Source: Mastigias papua | Lineage: Eukaryota; Cnidaria; Scyphozoa; Rhizostomeae; Mastigiidae | Direction: 5' to 3' | DNA length: 64,000 nt | NCBI GenBank assembly: GCA_964019165.1 | Contig: OZ025282.1 | Coordinates: 8,542,529 to 8,606,528 of the forward strand | Part shown: positions 12,952 to 25,451 of the stretch, piece by piece | Numbering within the stretch: the first letter of the stretch is position 1 | Layout: every line of letters begins with the position of its first letter | Program-made: the position numbers and the translations under genes | Notes under the pieces: model-generated | What the model was told of the DNA's origin: nothing | Seen by the model: only the letters and a program-made list of their open reading frames with translations | Databases searched by the model: none

Positions 12952-14510
12952 CCTAGATTTATTAGGTTCTGACTAATGCAAGTTTTGGTTAGTTTAGCTT
13001 GACGAAAAGGTTTGATGAATAAATGAAATCTTTATACAGGATGTATATTTCAATGTTAGGTGCATTGCTTCTAATATGTATCCTGTTCAAAATTAAATGA
13101 TTGTAAACTTAGCTATAAAGCTAATAGAAATGGTTTATCAAATATTAAAATGTTTCTTTTAAAGTACTTTAAATGTCAAAAAGATATCAGTTTGACGACT
13201 TTGAAATGGTAAGTAAATGTAGGTTTTTACACCCATCGACCGAAAACTAGACTTGGTTGCCGAGATCAGGATTATCGAAACCTGTCCTAAGCATAGCAGA
13301 TGGGTGTGGGTGTGGTGACTTCGCTTTACCTACGGTTGCTTTTCACGGTGACGTCGCACATTAAGATGGTGAATGCTTCATGGTCTGGCCTAGAGCTATG
13401 GTAGACGAGTGGAGATCGCAATCGATGTCTCCCCGATAAGCGTTTGATATACAGTTTAATCAAAGGAAGGCCAATGGAGGCTCGGAGATAGTAATGCTTT
13501 CCGGCATCGCCATGGAACTGAGGGAATGATAACTGGTGATTTATTACAGTTAGGGGGCAGCAGACGCCGATGGACCAAAATATTGAAACGATCGTCTGTT
13601 ATGCAATAAGGAAATCAAAGCCAATCGCCAATCTGCATTCGAACCCTAATCGTTTGTCAAAATGAATGCATATAAATCTTCAGGAGATCTAATAGAAGAA
13701 TGTACTTGTAGCGGAGAGGCCTAAACAGATTTGGGAAATCTAACTTGGAAAGTCACATAAATTTCCGCAGATGTTATTAGCAGGGTGTGTATCATTTGTA
13801 CAGTAAAGTGGCCATAGTGAAAATCACCATTCAGTATGCGTTCCTGGTCAGAGCTGAAAATAAGTAATTTTTAAAAATCCTCGCTTTTGAAAAAGCATGA
13901 ACATGGTCACTCTTTGGAATTACACGGTGATTGAGAAGAAATTAGAAGCTAGCAAGTTATCTACAAGGTAGACTAATAAACCTAATAGTAATAATAAGAA
14001 TAATAATGATAATAGTAATAGTGTAAATATGTATCATGGGCACTCACGCCAATTTCTAGAGACCCAATTTTAATAATTCGGTATATGCCATGCCATGTTA
14101 GCTAAACTACACTTTCCCCGATTACAGCTCCACAATTTCAATTTACAACTCTACAAAGTGAGTAGGATCAAAATTTATTTAGTCACTGGCTTGCGACAGC
14201 AGGGTAAAATAGCAAAGCTGGCGCCTTAATAGTGTGATATATAATCTTTGCATGATTCCAGGCAAGCAACTCGCACGAACGGAAAGCGAATTAATTGAAG
14301 CTTCTTCGCAATTTCATCATGGATGCTTTTTGTGGTCGACCCTTTTTAGTCTCAATATAAAGGGGATTGACAAATAAGCCTATTTTCGACTTTTCTTTGT
14401 TTCAGTTGGATGCCGTTCAGTAAGCTCTGCCTGTTATCTGCTAAGGAGGACGGTCTTAATACAGTTAAAATTTGCTGAGAATGTCATAGACAACGAAGCA
14501 TCATCCAACA
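12952..14510. other. Gene-free stretch
   Basis: No coding or RNA gene recognised. A short AAT-rich run lies at 13,985-14,025. Confidence 0.45.
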
Positions 14511-14605
14511 ATTGATCAATAGTCCCGTAGTTAGACCGTTTTAGGTCAAGAGTTGATGAATAGTCCTGCACTTAGACGGTTTTTAGGTCAAACCTAGGAG
14601 CATCA
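14511..14605. repeat. Two tandem copies of a 45-48-bp unit
   Basis: GATCAATAGTCCCGTAGTTAG...TTTTAGGTCAA is followed directly by GATGAATAGTCCTGCACTTAG...TTTTTAGGTCAA, a small local tandem duplication. Confidence 0.6.
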
Positions 14606-14727
14606 TCTAAAAATGTTACATGCATGTCTTCGGTAGACAAGGGAAGCAACTTTATTTATCACACATAATTACTGTGCCATTTATCTATTCAGAACTTGCA
14701 GTTGCAAATTACCGTTACAATTAATGC

Positions 14728-15000
14728 CCTTTTTGTAAGAAACTTTTGTTTCGTCCAGTACTGAAAATTCCTTAGCTTTTCATGATTTCACTACTGAAAT
14801 TCCCTCATGAAATATTTAGATTATCAATGGAATTCTATGCAACATGAACAAAAGAGATCAATGGGTTATGTGAAAATTGGAATTTCATATGTGAACCAAT
14901 TTATCAACTTTCCTAGGTTTCGAAAGTCCCATACTGAACTTTCTTAACTTTTTGAGCAGTGGAGTGGTGTTTCCTAGTATACTACTCTCTGATAAAAAAT
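14728..15000 (-). mobile_element. Miniature element of family Z (inverted copy)
   Basis: It begins with TTTTTGTAAGAAAC and an inverted unit-A block (GTACTGAAAATTCCTTAGCTTTTCATGATTTC). It ends with the Z block (ACTGAACTTTCTTAACTTTT, then TGAGCAGT). The same A-to-Z arrangement occurs at 31,623, 40,397 and 44,635. Non-coding. Confidence 0.5.
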
Positions 15001-15069
15001 CGTTTATTGAGAAAAGAGACTAATAACGATATAAACAATGAATTGCTTGTATTTTTTATTGATACCAAC

Positions 15070-15268
15070 GAGTAGCTTAGCCGCCAAATGCTTGAGAGCT
15101 TTGATGAAGTCTATTTTCTCCCAACCTAATTGACCTATCATCATGCAGGATTCTGACCACACACGTGTTCCAAAGCTAGTTTTCGGCCCATTTTGCACGA
15201 TGATTGGTCAATTAGGTTCGGAGAGAATAGTCCTGATCAGAGCTCTCAAACATTTGGGTGCTATGCTC
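15070..15268. mobile_element. Foldback MITE, copy 1 of 4
   Basis: Arms of about 75 bp pair almost end to end. Both outer ends read GAGCATAGC-like, then CCAAATG-TTTGAGAG, then a CTATTTTCTCCCAACCTAAT block. The four copies (also 15,487, 25,258 and 58,944) share this layout with diverged centres. Non-coding; superfamily not determined. Confidence 0.75.
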
Positions 15269-15486
15269 CAACGTGTAGGAGAGCTGAATATCAAGCGAAA
15301 GTCACTTTAACCAAAAACATGGCACTAAATTATGAGAAAGCAGTATTTCAGGAAAGTTAAGACAGTGGAATACTAAGCTTTTTGAGGCCTAAGATTCGAT
15401 ATGCTCATATATACATATAAAATTGCAATTCTCACGCAAGCTCATTACCTCTTTGATTTGTCTGTCATGTATTTCCTATGCTAGTC

Positions 15487-15681
15487 AGCATAGTCGGCAA
15501 ATGTTTGAGACCTCTAATCATGCCTGGTTTCTCCCAACCTAGCTAACCAATTAGCAAGCAAAGCGGGCCTAAATGTAGCTATGGAGCGCATGCGTGCAGA
15601 AAGTCCTGCTTGATGATTGGTCACTTAGGTTGGGAGAAAATAGATCTGATCAGCCTCTTAAACATTTGGCAGCTATGCTAA
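15487..15681. mobile_element. Foldback MITE, copy 2 of 4
   Basis: Same inverted arms as copy 1 (CATAGTCGGCAAATGTTTGAG at the left; AAACATTTGGCAGCTATGCT at the right). It lies 218 bp from copy 1 and is more diverged in its left arm. Confidence 0.7.
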
Positions 15682-15715
15682 GCCAGTCTATCTATTTTAA
15701 TGGTATACCTCTGTA

Positions 15716-15870
15716 GTGCCTGGCTGTCTGCATAACACTGCACTGTAAAAGAAACTCATAAATTCTTGCTAAGAAATTTTAAAAGAAAGTGTTAGTACTG
15801 ATATCATGAGACAGCTAAGAAAGTTTCAATAACTAGGCCATAAAATTTTTCTCATATAAGAAATGTGTAT
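15716..15870 (+). repeat. Dispersed repeat unit A
   Basis: Contains ATTCTTGCTAAGAAA, then GTTAGTACTGATATCATGAG and ACAGCTAAGAAAGTTTCAAT. It ends CTCATATAAGAAATGTGTAT, resembling the ends of the other miniature elements. It directly abuts the foldback MITE at 15,487. Confidence 0.65.
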
Positions 15871-17249
15871 CGCCTTATTCTGAAAAGCAAGTGTTTCCTT
15901 TTAGCCTGCAACTCCTACTTAGTTACCCCTGATCCAATGGTGTAGAAGAGGGGGCACGGGAGGCTGCAACACCCCTAGCTGTGAGTTGAGAGGGATTCAG
16001 CTCCTCCACCCTCAGTTAGCGTCTTGCAAGTGAGACTGTAAAAGTAAAGCGAATATTATTAGACAACACATACTTATACATAATATTACTTTGAAAAGTG
16101 ATGAAAAACTGTCGGTAGAGAATTTCACAGTATCTAATAGCCTTCTTCATTAGAGCACTTTCTCAGTTTCTTATATAACTTTTTGCACCAAGCTCTTAGT
16201 TTCTTATAAAAATGTGGGTACGCAAAGAGCGCCCCTAGCTATCAATTTACTTCTGCATTCCTTTCCTGATCCTATGGTGCAAATCTTCTTGGACCTTTGA
16301 TTTCAACAGGTAATTATTAGTTCCTCTTACTTAGTATAACACATCATTGTCATTTATATTTGAGTCTTCAAATCTCATTATTTATTGTAGTGTCGAAGTC
16401 ATGTAACACTATTTAGGGCTTGGCTTTACAACTTTGGAAGAGGTAGGGAGAGCATTGCTTCTTGTAACTGCCGGCAATTTTAGTGAGAAAATGTCATATG
16501 TGTACTGTTCTTTCTTGTGAAATGCACATGTTTCTGAACGTAGCGGCATGTATGAGAACTAGGAGAGCATGCAACATATTTCAAAGAAATCTAGAGTGGA
16601 ACTGGTAGAAAAGCCGTCATGATTACAATGCAGGGATTGTGAATTGATATCACAACAAAAACAGCTAGGTCCATTTTGAGTTCCATGATGATTTATGCAA
16701 TTTTACATTGTACTCAAAGCCTAATAGGAAGCAGATGAAAATAGTTGACTGAGCATGGCGACAAAATGTTTATATCCTACAGCTCTCCACTGAGAATGGC
16801 TCTTGCCATTCTTATTTGGTATTGATTTAGTTTTGATGAGATAAAGAGGGGGTAGTTCTAAAATGTGAGCCAAAACTTACTGAACACGAAACTATCTAAA
16901 CTCTTCAACAAGGACGTAGGCTGCATCCCTGAGGCACTCCCCAAGTTTGTTTCTCAATTTGAGCATTAACACATTCATTTTACTATAGCACGAAAAAGCG
17001 GGAACATTCTTTAAGCATACTGAAAGCTTTTTTTTTATTTATTTCATTTATGTTATTTTTTATTTTATTTTATCTACATTTATTTTAATGTACCAAGAAC
17101 TCTCTTCGCTTTGATAGGTATTTACATTGGTCAAAGTAGGGCATATAGTATGGTAAATCTACAAGACCATTGTTTAGCGGACATAGCGGGCTGCGTACTT
17201 GAGTATGTTACACTTTATTTTCCTTTAATCTCTTAAAATATATGTTTAT
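15871..17249. other. Gene-free stretch
   Basis: No gene recognised. A T-rich low-complexity patch lies at about 17,030-17,090. Confidence 0.45.
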
Positions 17250-17257
17250 ATATATAA

Positions 17258-17322
<65 letters not shown>
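17250..17322. repeat. (TA)n tract
   Basis: Nearly pure TA dinucleotides with rare G interruptions, abutting the 3' end of the Penelope-like relic. Confidence 0.95.
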
Positions 17323-17323
<1 letters not shown>

Positions 17324-17325
17324 GT

Positions 17326-18130
17326 TGTTAATATCTTTAATATGATTCTTGTCTCTTTCTTTGAATGTTGTCTCTGATAATCCAATATAGATCTTTGTAT
17401 CTCCAAATTTAACTGTAGCTTGATAGATGATACTTGGTGTTAGGCATTTTCCTTGCAGTGGATGGTTGGTTTCATTACGGTAATTTCATAGGCGAATATC
17501 TTCCTTTGCTTTCTTTAATAATGATTTGTTTTGTGATGATATGATGGAATTTAAGTTCTTTATACGACTGTAGCTGACCTTTATTGTGCTTCTATCGAAA
17601 ATCTTATTCAGTTTGTTTGCATAAGATTTTCTTGTGCTTGTTTATCAGATTCAAAAACATTTTTGCAAATTTTGGTCTTCAAGTTTCGAGAATAAAAGAA
17701 GTTAAACCAGATAATGTTCCTCTTTCGATTTCTTTGCTATTTTTCTCTTGATGATTATTTGGTTGAATATAGTATAGTTTGTTGGAAAGTCCGCTGTCTT
17801 TTCATGCACTTTCGTATTCAGTTTTGCTGTTATCTCTATGAATACACCTCTATTTGATGATGTCTGTGGTAATCTTGCTGCAGTTGATTTTGGTAACTAG
17901 TTGATGATGGTTGGAGGGTGGTTCTTGTGGTTGTATTGTATATTACTATTTGGTTTTTTATCAAGCTGGCATACTCTTGCATCGAGTTGAAATTTCACAT
18001 CTAAAAAGTCGGCAGATTACTGGTTGCTTGAGACAGAAATTTTTACATAACAGCCTTTGAAAACCTTTATAACTTTTTCATTTTACTCTCAATTTGGGGA
18101 CCAGGCATGTTTTCAAATATTCCAAACCTT
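17326..18130 (-). pseudogene. Penelope-like retroelement relic (RT end plus GIY-YIG)
   Basis: Reading the minus strand in shifting frames gives, in order: [18 protein letters not shown] (the RT region just after the catalytic box), FLDVKFQLDARVCQLDKKPN, then HKNHPPTII, then WFNFFYSRNLKTKICKNV, and finally a GIY-YIG-type segment (GKCLTPSIIYQATV, then KIYIGLSETTFKERDKNH). This order is specific to Penelope-like elements. There are several stops and at least two frameshifts. The spot where the family has a YRDDG-type catalytic box reads LYI-stop-RF and runs into the (TA)n tract. Dead element. Confidence 0.85.
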
Positions 18131-18132
18131 CA

Positions 18133-18252
<120 letters not shown>

Positions 18253-19562
18253 TATTCAGCTATTTCAATATTTCAATAGTTAATGCAATCAATGTTCAGC
18301 TCTCTTTGCAACTCTGTAGCATTCTCTGTTCTATCAAAAAATGAAAATTAAAATGTATGACTCCAATTGGATGTGCCTCAGTCATTTCTGGATAGGAACT
18401 AGAGGCAGGGGGTAGGGAAATACAATATTGTGTAATGCGGAAAGATTTATAGCTTCAAAAGTTGCTTAAACAACCAACGGAAATATACGGATGTCTGTTT
18501 ATAGAAGCTCCAATTGGATTTTCTTGCTTGTTCATGTTACATTTAAGATTAGAAACTTTGAAAGGCCAGGAATAATTCCACCCACCATAGATACATCGGA
18601 CTTCACGTTTATTTTGGCTGTCGTTGCACCGTGAAATGTTTTCTTACCGTAGTTTGTTTATCAGAAGTAATACTAGCGGCAAGAAAAGAGAGCTTGTGCA
18701 TAAGAAAATGAACTAATTGTGATAAATAACAGGACGAATCCTTTTAATTTTGTTTACTTTTTTAAAATACCAATAACAATGCTTTAATATAACAAGAATG
18801 ATAAGTCAAAAGCAATTAATTACTAAGTCAATCAAGATATTAAAGACGCAATCAAGCTGTAAAGACCAAAATTGGATAGACAGAGGCCGGTACCATGTCC
18901 AAGTTGACAATAGGAACACACAAGAGGCCAAACAATATACAGATGACGACATCAGATCTCTCTTATTATTCGTCAAAGCGCTTCCAAAGTTATTAAAATG
19001 TGAGATTTCTAATTTGTCACCAGCAAAGCAGGATTTTCTCTTAAATTAATTACTGGAAATCATTCGATTGACTCAGACTTCACGTTGTATCATCCCTATT
19101 AGCCTTTGCAAAACACATTCATTTCCCTTTTTGCAACTTTCACATTTTCTGTTTGTCTTACAATATGCGAATGGGGGGTTGTGCCATATCTGCCTGTTGT
19201 TCATAGTTGCTTTAGGCTCTATATTAGACAGAGATAAGCGTTCATATTATTTGATCTACGGGTGTAGTCCAGATTAGGAGAAGCTCAGATAACTTTGTTG
19301 ATGATTTTGTTAAAATACAAAGCGTCAAGTGGCATTGGGTTCAAGAAACGAGATTTTGTGATAAATAGGAACGATTGAAGTGACCCTGAAGTCTACTCCT
19401 GGGAATGCTAAACACTTATGCAACCAACATCGAAGGAATCTTTTCGTATTAGCAAGAAAATTGCTTTCCACCTTGACATGATAGCAACAAGACATTGGTG
19501 AAATCACGCCGTCACTTTGGCGAGAGCTCTATAGTGACCATAGAAGCAACATTACCAAACAG
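18253..19562. other. Gene-free stretch
   Basis: Short frames at 18,798-19,049 and 19,068-19,277 show no recognisable domain or splice signals. Confidence 0.4.
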
Positions 19563-19754
19563 AATCTAGCTAGCTACCTATATCTGGCTACCTAACCAAC
19601 TAACTAAATAATTGTCCAGCTAGCCAATTAGCTAACTAGCTATTAACTAAGTGACTAATCAGCTGGCTATGTAAACAACTGAGCAACGTGTAGCCAACTA
19701 GTTGATAAACTAACTAACCAAACTAACCAACTAACTGACTAACTGACTAACTAG

Positions 19755-19806
<52 letters not shown>

Positions 19807-19998
19807 CTAACTGACTAACCAACTAACTCACTGACTTAACGAACTAACTGACTAACCAACTAACTGACTAACTAACTAACCAGGTAACTCACTAACCAAC
19901 TAACTCACTAGCTAACTAACTAACTCACTAACCAACTAACTAATTAATTAACTAACTAACTAGCTAGCTAAATAGCAAAGTAGCTAGCTAGCTAAGCA
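19563..19998. repeat. (CTAA)n / (GCTA) array
   Basis: Roughly 430 bp of imperfect CTAA units, purest at about 19,750-19,805, grading into GCTA/CTAG units at both edges. No coding meaning. Confidence 0.9.
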
Positions 19999-21757
19999 AC
20001 TAAAAGGTAGATGATCCTTTTCAGTTTGAAGCTCTCTCGAAGTGAATAAGTGTCCTGTCAAAGTAAGCCCACTAACTTCATGGACAGCGGCCAACTCTTC
20101 TTCCAGTGACGAAAGCAAGATTAAGCTTCACAAATGGACCTTAGGAGCCGTTCATTTATTTACAGAGGAGCTGGCACCGAAGAGAAATGATTTCTTGTTC
20201 AAAACACCATCTTTCTCAACTCAAAATGTGATGGAAAAACATCTACCCAACACCTTTCCAGTTGAAAAACACACCTACCGAATCCCTACCATAAAATTAC
20301 TTTAAATGTCAAATGCCGCAAATTATAAACGCAATGCCTTCGGTGTGAGCCATGTCAGTAGAGCACTGAATCATGTAACAACCGCTATGATTTTGTTCAG
20401 TAACAAAGATAAATCTTAGTTTCCTATTGAAAACTCTTGACAACAGAGTCAATAAAGCTGCATTAACCAGTTTTGAAACCAGTCACAAGAAAGAAATGCA
20501 GAAGGAGCATAAAAGCATGAATAAAAATAAGCCGAAAATTCATTCTACCAGGGCTCCAGGGTCCAGGTTGCTTTGCAAGAGGAAGCTATAGATATTAACA
20601 GCAAATTAGATATTGAACATAACAGTGTTGATGATGTTGATGATATTGAAAACTTTTAACTTTTCGAACATTTCATATTAATTGGTAAAAATTTTTTTCC
20701 CCGACCTTGGCATTAAATGGAAACATATTTAACCCAAACATTTTCTACAGGAACATTGCTTTACCCAACCAATTTCTCTTCGGTAGTAACCCCTGTATAA
20801 ACAATTAACGGCCTCTTACGCAAAGCTAGATATGTTTAAGCGCTTGGGTGTGTGTGTTCGTGCCTGTGCCTGTGTGGGACATGTCAAGTCTGAGCAGTTG
20901 GTTCATAAGCAGTCGTAGTTAACAGCAAATTCTTGTGCATCAACTTTGTTACATATACCTTTGCTCAGTCATGAAGGTTCATCAGCACTTTTAAATGTCT
21001 CTAAGGAAATATTCTTAACAAACTTTGCTTCGCAGATCTGATATATAGCAAGAATGTACAGAAAGCAAAAGAGCCATACGTGGGTGTAGCTTTAAATCGG
21101 GTGGTCTCTATTGCGACCAAGTTTCCAAACAATCGATCATATCAACAGGCATGTTTGGAAAGAGAGAACCAGCAAAACAGAACTTATTGGTTCCCTCAGT
21201 TTTTTAATTGTCATAATGTTACCAAGAACAAACATACATTTATTGAGTAATTTAAACTATCTGTTGATAGCTATGTGTCCAAAGCAATGTAGTGGATTTC
21301 GTACGAGCTGCTGCCAGCTTACAGTATACAGACGATTAGTGTTACAATCCACCTTAGTGCTTTTGTTTAACAGACAAGAATGACACGTATAAGTATTAAT
21401 GAAGGCAGATTGACTCGAGTTTCTGGGCAAGACTTGGAATGCATTAGTATGTGAATGAATGTGAACAATGAGCAACTTTTAGCGAGTCATGAATAAAAGT
21501 AGCCAGTCATGCAACGTCACCAGTCCTTCTTCTCTATTTAGCAATGGATCTCTGCAAAGTGGCTTCTACAAATATACGCTTTTTATAGGGAAATGATTTG
21601 TAAGAAAGCATTATTTTCGACTGCCAGAAAAGTTAAGAAACTCATATACCTTCAAAAACTCAAATAAATTTTGCTCGAAGCAATAATCACTTTTACTTAA
21701 TGCGTATACATTTCGTGTGTTAACTTATGTAGTGTTATATTTGTGTACAGTGTACTA
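19999..21757. other. Gene-free stretch
   Basis: Frames of 87-90 aa at 20,042 and 21,111 have no family resemblance. A GTGTGTG/CCTGTG patch lies near 20,850. Confidence 0.4.
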
Positions 21758-21888
21758 CCTGTTTGTCTGTGTAGCACTGTTATTCGTGCTAAGAATATCT
21801 TAATAAAGGTTAGTACTGAAATCATGAAAAAGCTAAGAAGTTTCAGTAATGAGCGACAGGAGACTTTTTTTTACAAAAAACATGTATC
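21758..21888 (+). repeat. Dispersed repeat unit A
   Basis: TGTTTGTCTGTGTAGCACTG, then GTGCTAAGAATATCTTAATAAA, then GGTTAGTACTGAAATCATGA and AAAAGCTAAGAAGTTTCAGT. Good match to the copies at 38,480 and 40,605. Confidence 0.7.
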
Positions 21889-21959
21889 TGTATGTGTGAT
21901 GCGACTTTGCTGGGAACTACAAACTTTTTGTTAGAATGCCTAATTATTCTCTGGGCCTT

Positions 21960-22268
21960 AATAGTCTCAAGGTTTTTTGATTTTGAACCTAAGGCTATTC
22001 TTAAATTTTTTTTAAATTTTAAGCGATCTCGAGCATTTATGCTCGTATAGACTATATCCGTATACTGAAACGTGTGTAACTGACACTACCCCGAAAGGCT
22101 TAATAGCATCATAGTGCAATGAATCGCAAACCGGATAAATGAAACGAACACTTTTTACTCAAATATCCAGAAGATCTAAACCTCGTTAAAGGTTCAGCCT
22201 TGCATTTTCGTAAATTATTCTTACATTTCAGCGATTTTGAGCCTTGATATTCTTATACTCCTTACAGT
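21960..22268. mobile_element. Miniature element of family X, partial
   Basis: Shares with 37,793 and 44,211 the blocks GATTTTGAACCTAAGGCTAT, GAGCATTTATGCTCGTATAG, GTGTGTAACTGACACTACCC and GATTTTGAGCCTTGATATTC. The left terminus is degraded. Non-coding. Confidence 0.6.
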
Positions 22269-24157
22269 TTTTCCTTGGTGTTACTCAGAAAATAATGGAA
22301 CATCAACTTCCACGCCTAGTAAGTGCTTCTTTTCGTTGTGAATCGTATCTGGAAATGAAAACTTGTAACTTTGAATCTTTATAGAGCTACTGTCTATGAA
22401 TATTATTGGATGATTGTTCTATCAAGCATGCAAAGCTTACCAGTTAGAAAGCTTACAATGAGAAGTAAGACTAAGGAATCAAATGACCATCTAAGAACTT
22501 TTGGGGACAGGTATCTAATGCACGAAAAAGGCATACTAGCAATTTTTCGAAAGGGAAAAAGCTCGGGAAAATGATTTTCAGAGTTAGAAACGGAAGAAAT
22601 ATCACAGGGATGTCCAAAATGCCAATACTTTTAAGTTTAATCATAACTTTAAGAAGATCTACTTAGCAATAAGACAATAAAAAGGTTCGCAATTTCCCGC
22701 GACACAAGGTACCTCTATCACTTTAATGAAATTGTGGGGGCTTGGAGAGGTTTGCAATTGACTTGAGTTGGCGTGATGAAGTGAGAAAAACAGTCCCCTT
22801 TCCGAGATGATTGCTTTGACAGAAGCCAGAATCAGTCCATAACTTTTAAGGGCCCTTCTCAGGTTTAAGGTTTGGAACAATCTTTCCCTTCACTCGGCGT
22901 CCCTGATTAATGTCTGTAGTTTCCCTACAGCCTACAACACAGTCACTACATCACATGGACTTCAAACTAAATTTGATCTCCATTTCTGTTTGACTTTTTT
23001 ATAGTTTGGATTTGTATAAAATTTGGTTGGATTAATTTTGACGGGAGAGAAAGGTTGATTTACATTCGTTATTGCAGTTTAGTTTAATTTTACACTCGTT
23101 TTTACAGTGTAGCTGATACAGCGCAGACTGAAAAATGCTGCAGTTTTTTGACTGGCACTTCGAATCTTAAACTACGTAACCGTATTGATAAAGTTTTCTT
23201 TGCTTATCAGAAGGGACGCCTGCCTGCCCGTGGATATTAGTAAAGCAAACATAGGTAGAGGCAAATACAAGAATACTTGATCTAAATATCCCACCATTAA
23301 GCTAAAAGCAAAGGGTTGGTTTAGCCTATCAGAACACCATAATGTGATCTCTGAATTTATGTGGTTAGTATATTACGGCGTAAAATTAAATATGGAAAAT
23401 CATCAAAGCTTACTTCAGATAAGCTAACGCTCTGTAACGGTCTTGTCGAAAAGGAAAATTGCCAATTCTGAGGTATTAACACTAGACTTTCCGCTGAAGG
23501 TAGGGGGTCACCATGAACAGTAACCACAATCAAAAATGATTCGTTGTTTGTTAATACTTACGGGAAAAAGAAAGAGTTAACGGGGAAATAGGCGGTGTAA
23601 GGTTGGGCATGGTGAGATAGGTTGGTGATAAAGCCATGAACACATTCATCTGTTTACAAGGAAACAGTTGACAAAGCCATGTTGTTAGTGTTGAAGGATT
23701 GAAATCAGAGGAAGTTCTAGCAAAACTGTTGCAGTTCTCGCTAATTTGATAAAATTCATTTATTCTTTCATTGGAAATCGCATTTCAGTAATAATTTTCT
23801 GCTAGCTAAAACACTCAGAACGTTTTTGATTTCCAGTACAAGTGCTTCAGTAGGGTGCACAATTTTTAGACAAAAAATTAAAGCACTCAGAGAGTTTGAA
23901 CGAATGGATGATAGGAGAAAGTCAAGATAATGTAAGCTTGCTGAGAAAAAACTGAAAGGGGGAATGAATAACAGCCAATGATCGCCGATGTGTGTTCTAC
24001 AACTGGCACTTGAAGAAGAAGAAGCTCAAGGCCTACTTCAACCTCCTTTTTATGGATTTTGTTTGCCTACAGCGTAGTATTAAAAGTTCCTTAATAGCTT
24101 CTTAAGCTTAGCTGCACATGTATATCTTTGAAAATGGTACAGAAGCAAGAAATATTC
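22269..24157. other. Gene-free stretch
   Basis: No gene recognised. Confidence 0.45.
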
Positions 24158-24167
24158 TAAGTGCTAA

Positions 24168-24416
24168 GGGACTGGTTCTTAATTCTTCCAGGGGAGGGGG
24201 TGGAAGACATCTAGTAGAGGAGCAAAAAATTCTACACAGTAAGGAGGGAGGATGAAAAATATAGAGCATTTTAAAAGAAGGAGTATGGAGTTCCTTCTGA
24301 TGTCCTGAAGTGGGGACAAAGTCTTTTACGAAAATCTGAGAGGGGACACCAAATTTCCATCAAATATATGAGAATGTCTTCCATCCCCTCCCCACAAATA
24401 ATTAATGACCCGTCCC
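24168..24416. mobile_element. 249-bp MULE-like MITE with 10-bp target duplication
   Basis: The element begins GGGACTGGTTCTTAATTCTT and ends with the imperfect inverted copy (ATTAATGACCCGTCCC). The inverted repeats run about 45 bp inwards through GGGGAGGGGGTGGAAGACAT. It is flanked by TAAGTGCTAA (24,158-24,167) and TAAGTGTTAA (24,417-24,426), a 10-bp target duplication matching at 9 of 10 bases. A 9-10-bp duplication points to the Mutator (MULE) superfamily. No coding capacity. Confidence 0.8.
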
Positions 24417-24426
24417 TAAGTGTTAA

Positions 24427-25257
24427 GGCAGAATATTTATATCCCAATGAAAGCCCTTCTTTGAACCATTTGCTACATGAATCGTATTCAATTCATACCA
24501 ATTTGCACGAATTGGACTGCATTTAGTGGAGTCAGCCTCTTAACTGTAAGTTTATTTGCAGTAATAAAATGTTCGAAAATGTAAAGTTCGTTATTAATGT
24601 GGTCGTTAGTAATACAGATTTCTTAAATCTGTTGGCCTTTCACCTGTAGGTTCCTTGCAATAGAGTTGTTCTTTATGAAATAGAACGTGGATAGCTTTTT
24701 ACACAGTTTAAAATGAACTTTTACACTAAGCTCAGTTACCGAAGTTCTTAATCCTTAATTTGATGATACGCTCGAAGTTGATCCATCAAGTTTTATTACA
24801 GGAAAGCCGTACTCTAGCATTGAAGCGAGATAGGAACAAGTCGCAGTAATTAGTTCTTCATATGTTTAAATAACAAAGTTATTAGAAATCAGAGCCACTT
24901 TTATCGTAGCAGTCTTAATTGGAAGGAAAGATACCTATCTTCTTGTTATAGAAAAGAAAGATTGTTGTATAGTCGTGGTTACGCACGAGATAAAATTCTG
25001 GGTTAAACCTCAGCCTATCTGACTAAAGCCATTACATACCTATAAATCCATGACATGGGATACTGTTTGAAAAACACACATCCTTTGTGTACAGCGACAG
25101 GAGGATTGCATAGGGTGAAAAGTGCATAAATGATTGAATGGCAACTATACCTAACTTTGGTATGCAGCGATAACCAATTTGTGCTATGATAAAATGGTTC
25201 GGTGGGTGATAAACGGTAAAAGTGTGGAACAATGAATCCGCTTGACTCTTCAAAAGC
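24427..25257. other. Gene-free stretch
   Basis: No gene recognised. Confidence 0.45.
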
Positions 25258-25451
25258 ATGTTCACACGAGCGTAGCTGCTAAATGTTTGAGAACCCTGTC
25301 AGTTCTATTTTCTCCCAACCTAATTGACCAATCATCAAGCAAAATAGTCCTAGTCTTAGCATGTGTGGTCAAAACCCTGCATAATGATTGGTCAATTTGG
25401 TTGGGAGAAAATAGACATGAAATGGTTCTCAAACATTTGGCGGCTATGCTA
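25258..25451. mobile_element. Foldback MITE, copy 3 of 4
   Basis: Both arms are well preserved (GCTAAATGTTTGAGAACC at the left; TTCTCAAACATTTGGCGGCT at the right). The flanks GTTCACAC and ATTCACAT share TTCACA and may be an 8-bp target duplication with changes. The paired frames on both strands simply read the two arms of the foldback. Confidence 0.75.

Noticed and set aside
19563..19998. CTAA array considered as an interstitial telomere
   Set aside because: The unit is tetranucleotide CTAA, not TTAGGG or a known telomeric variant.
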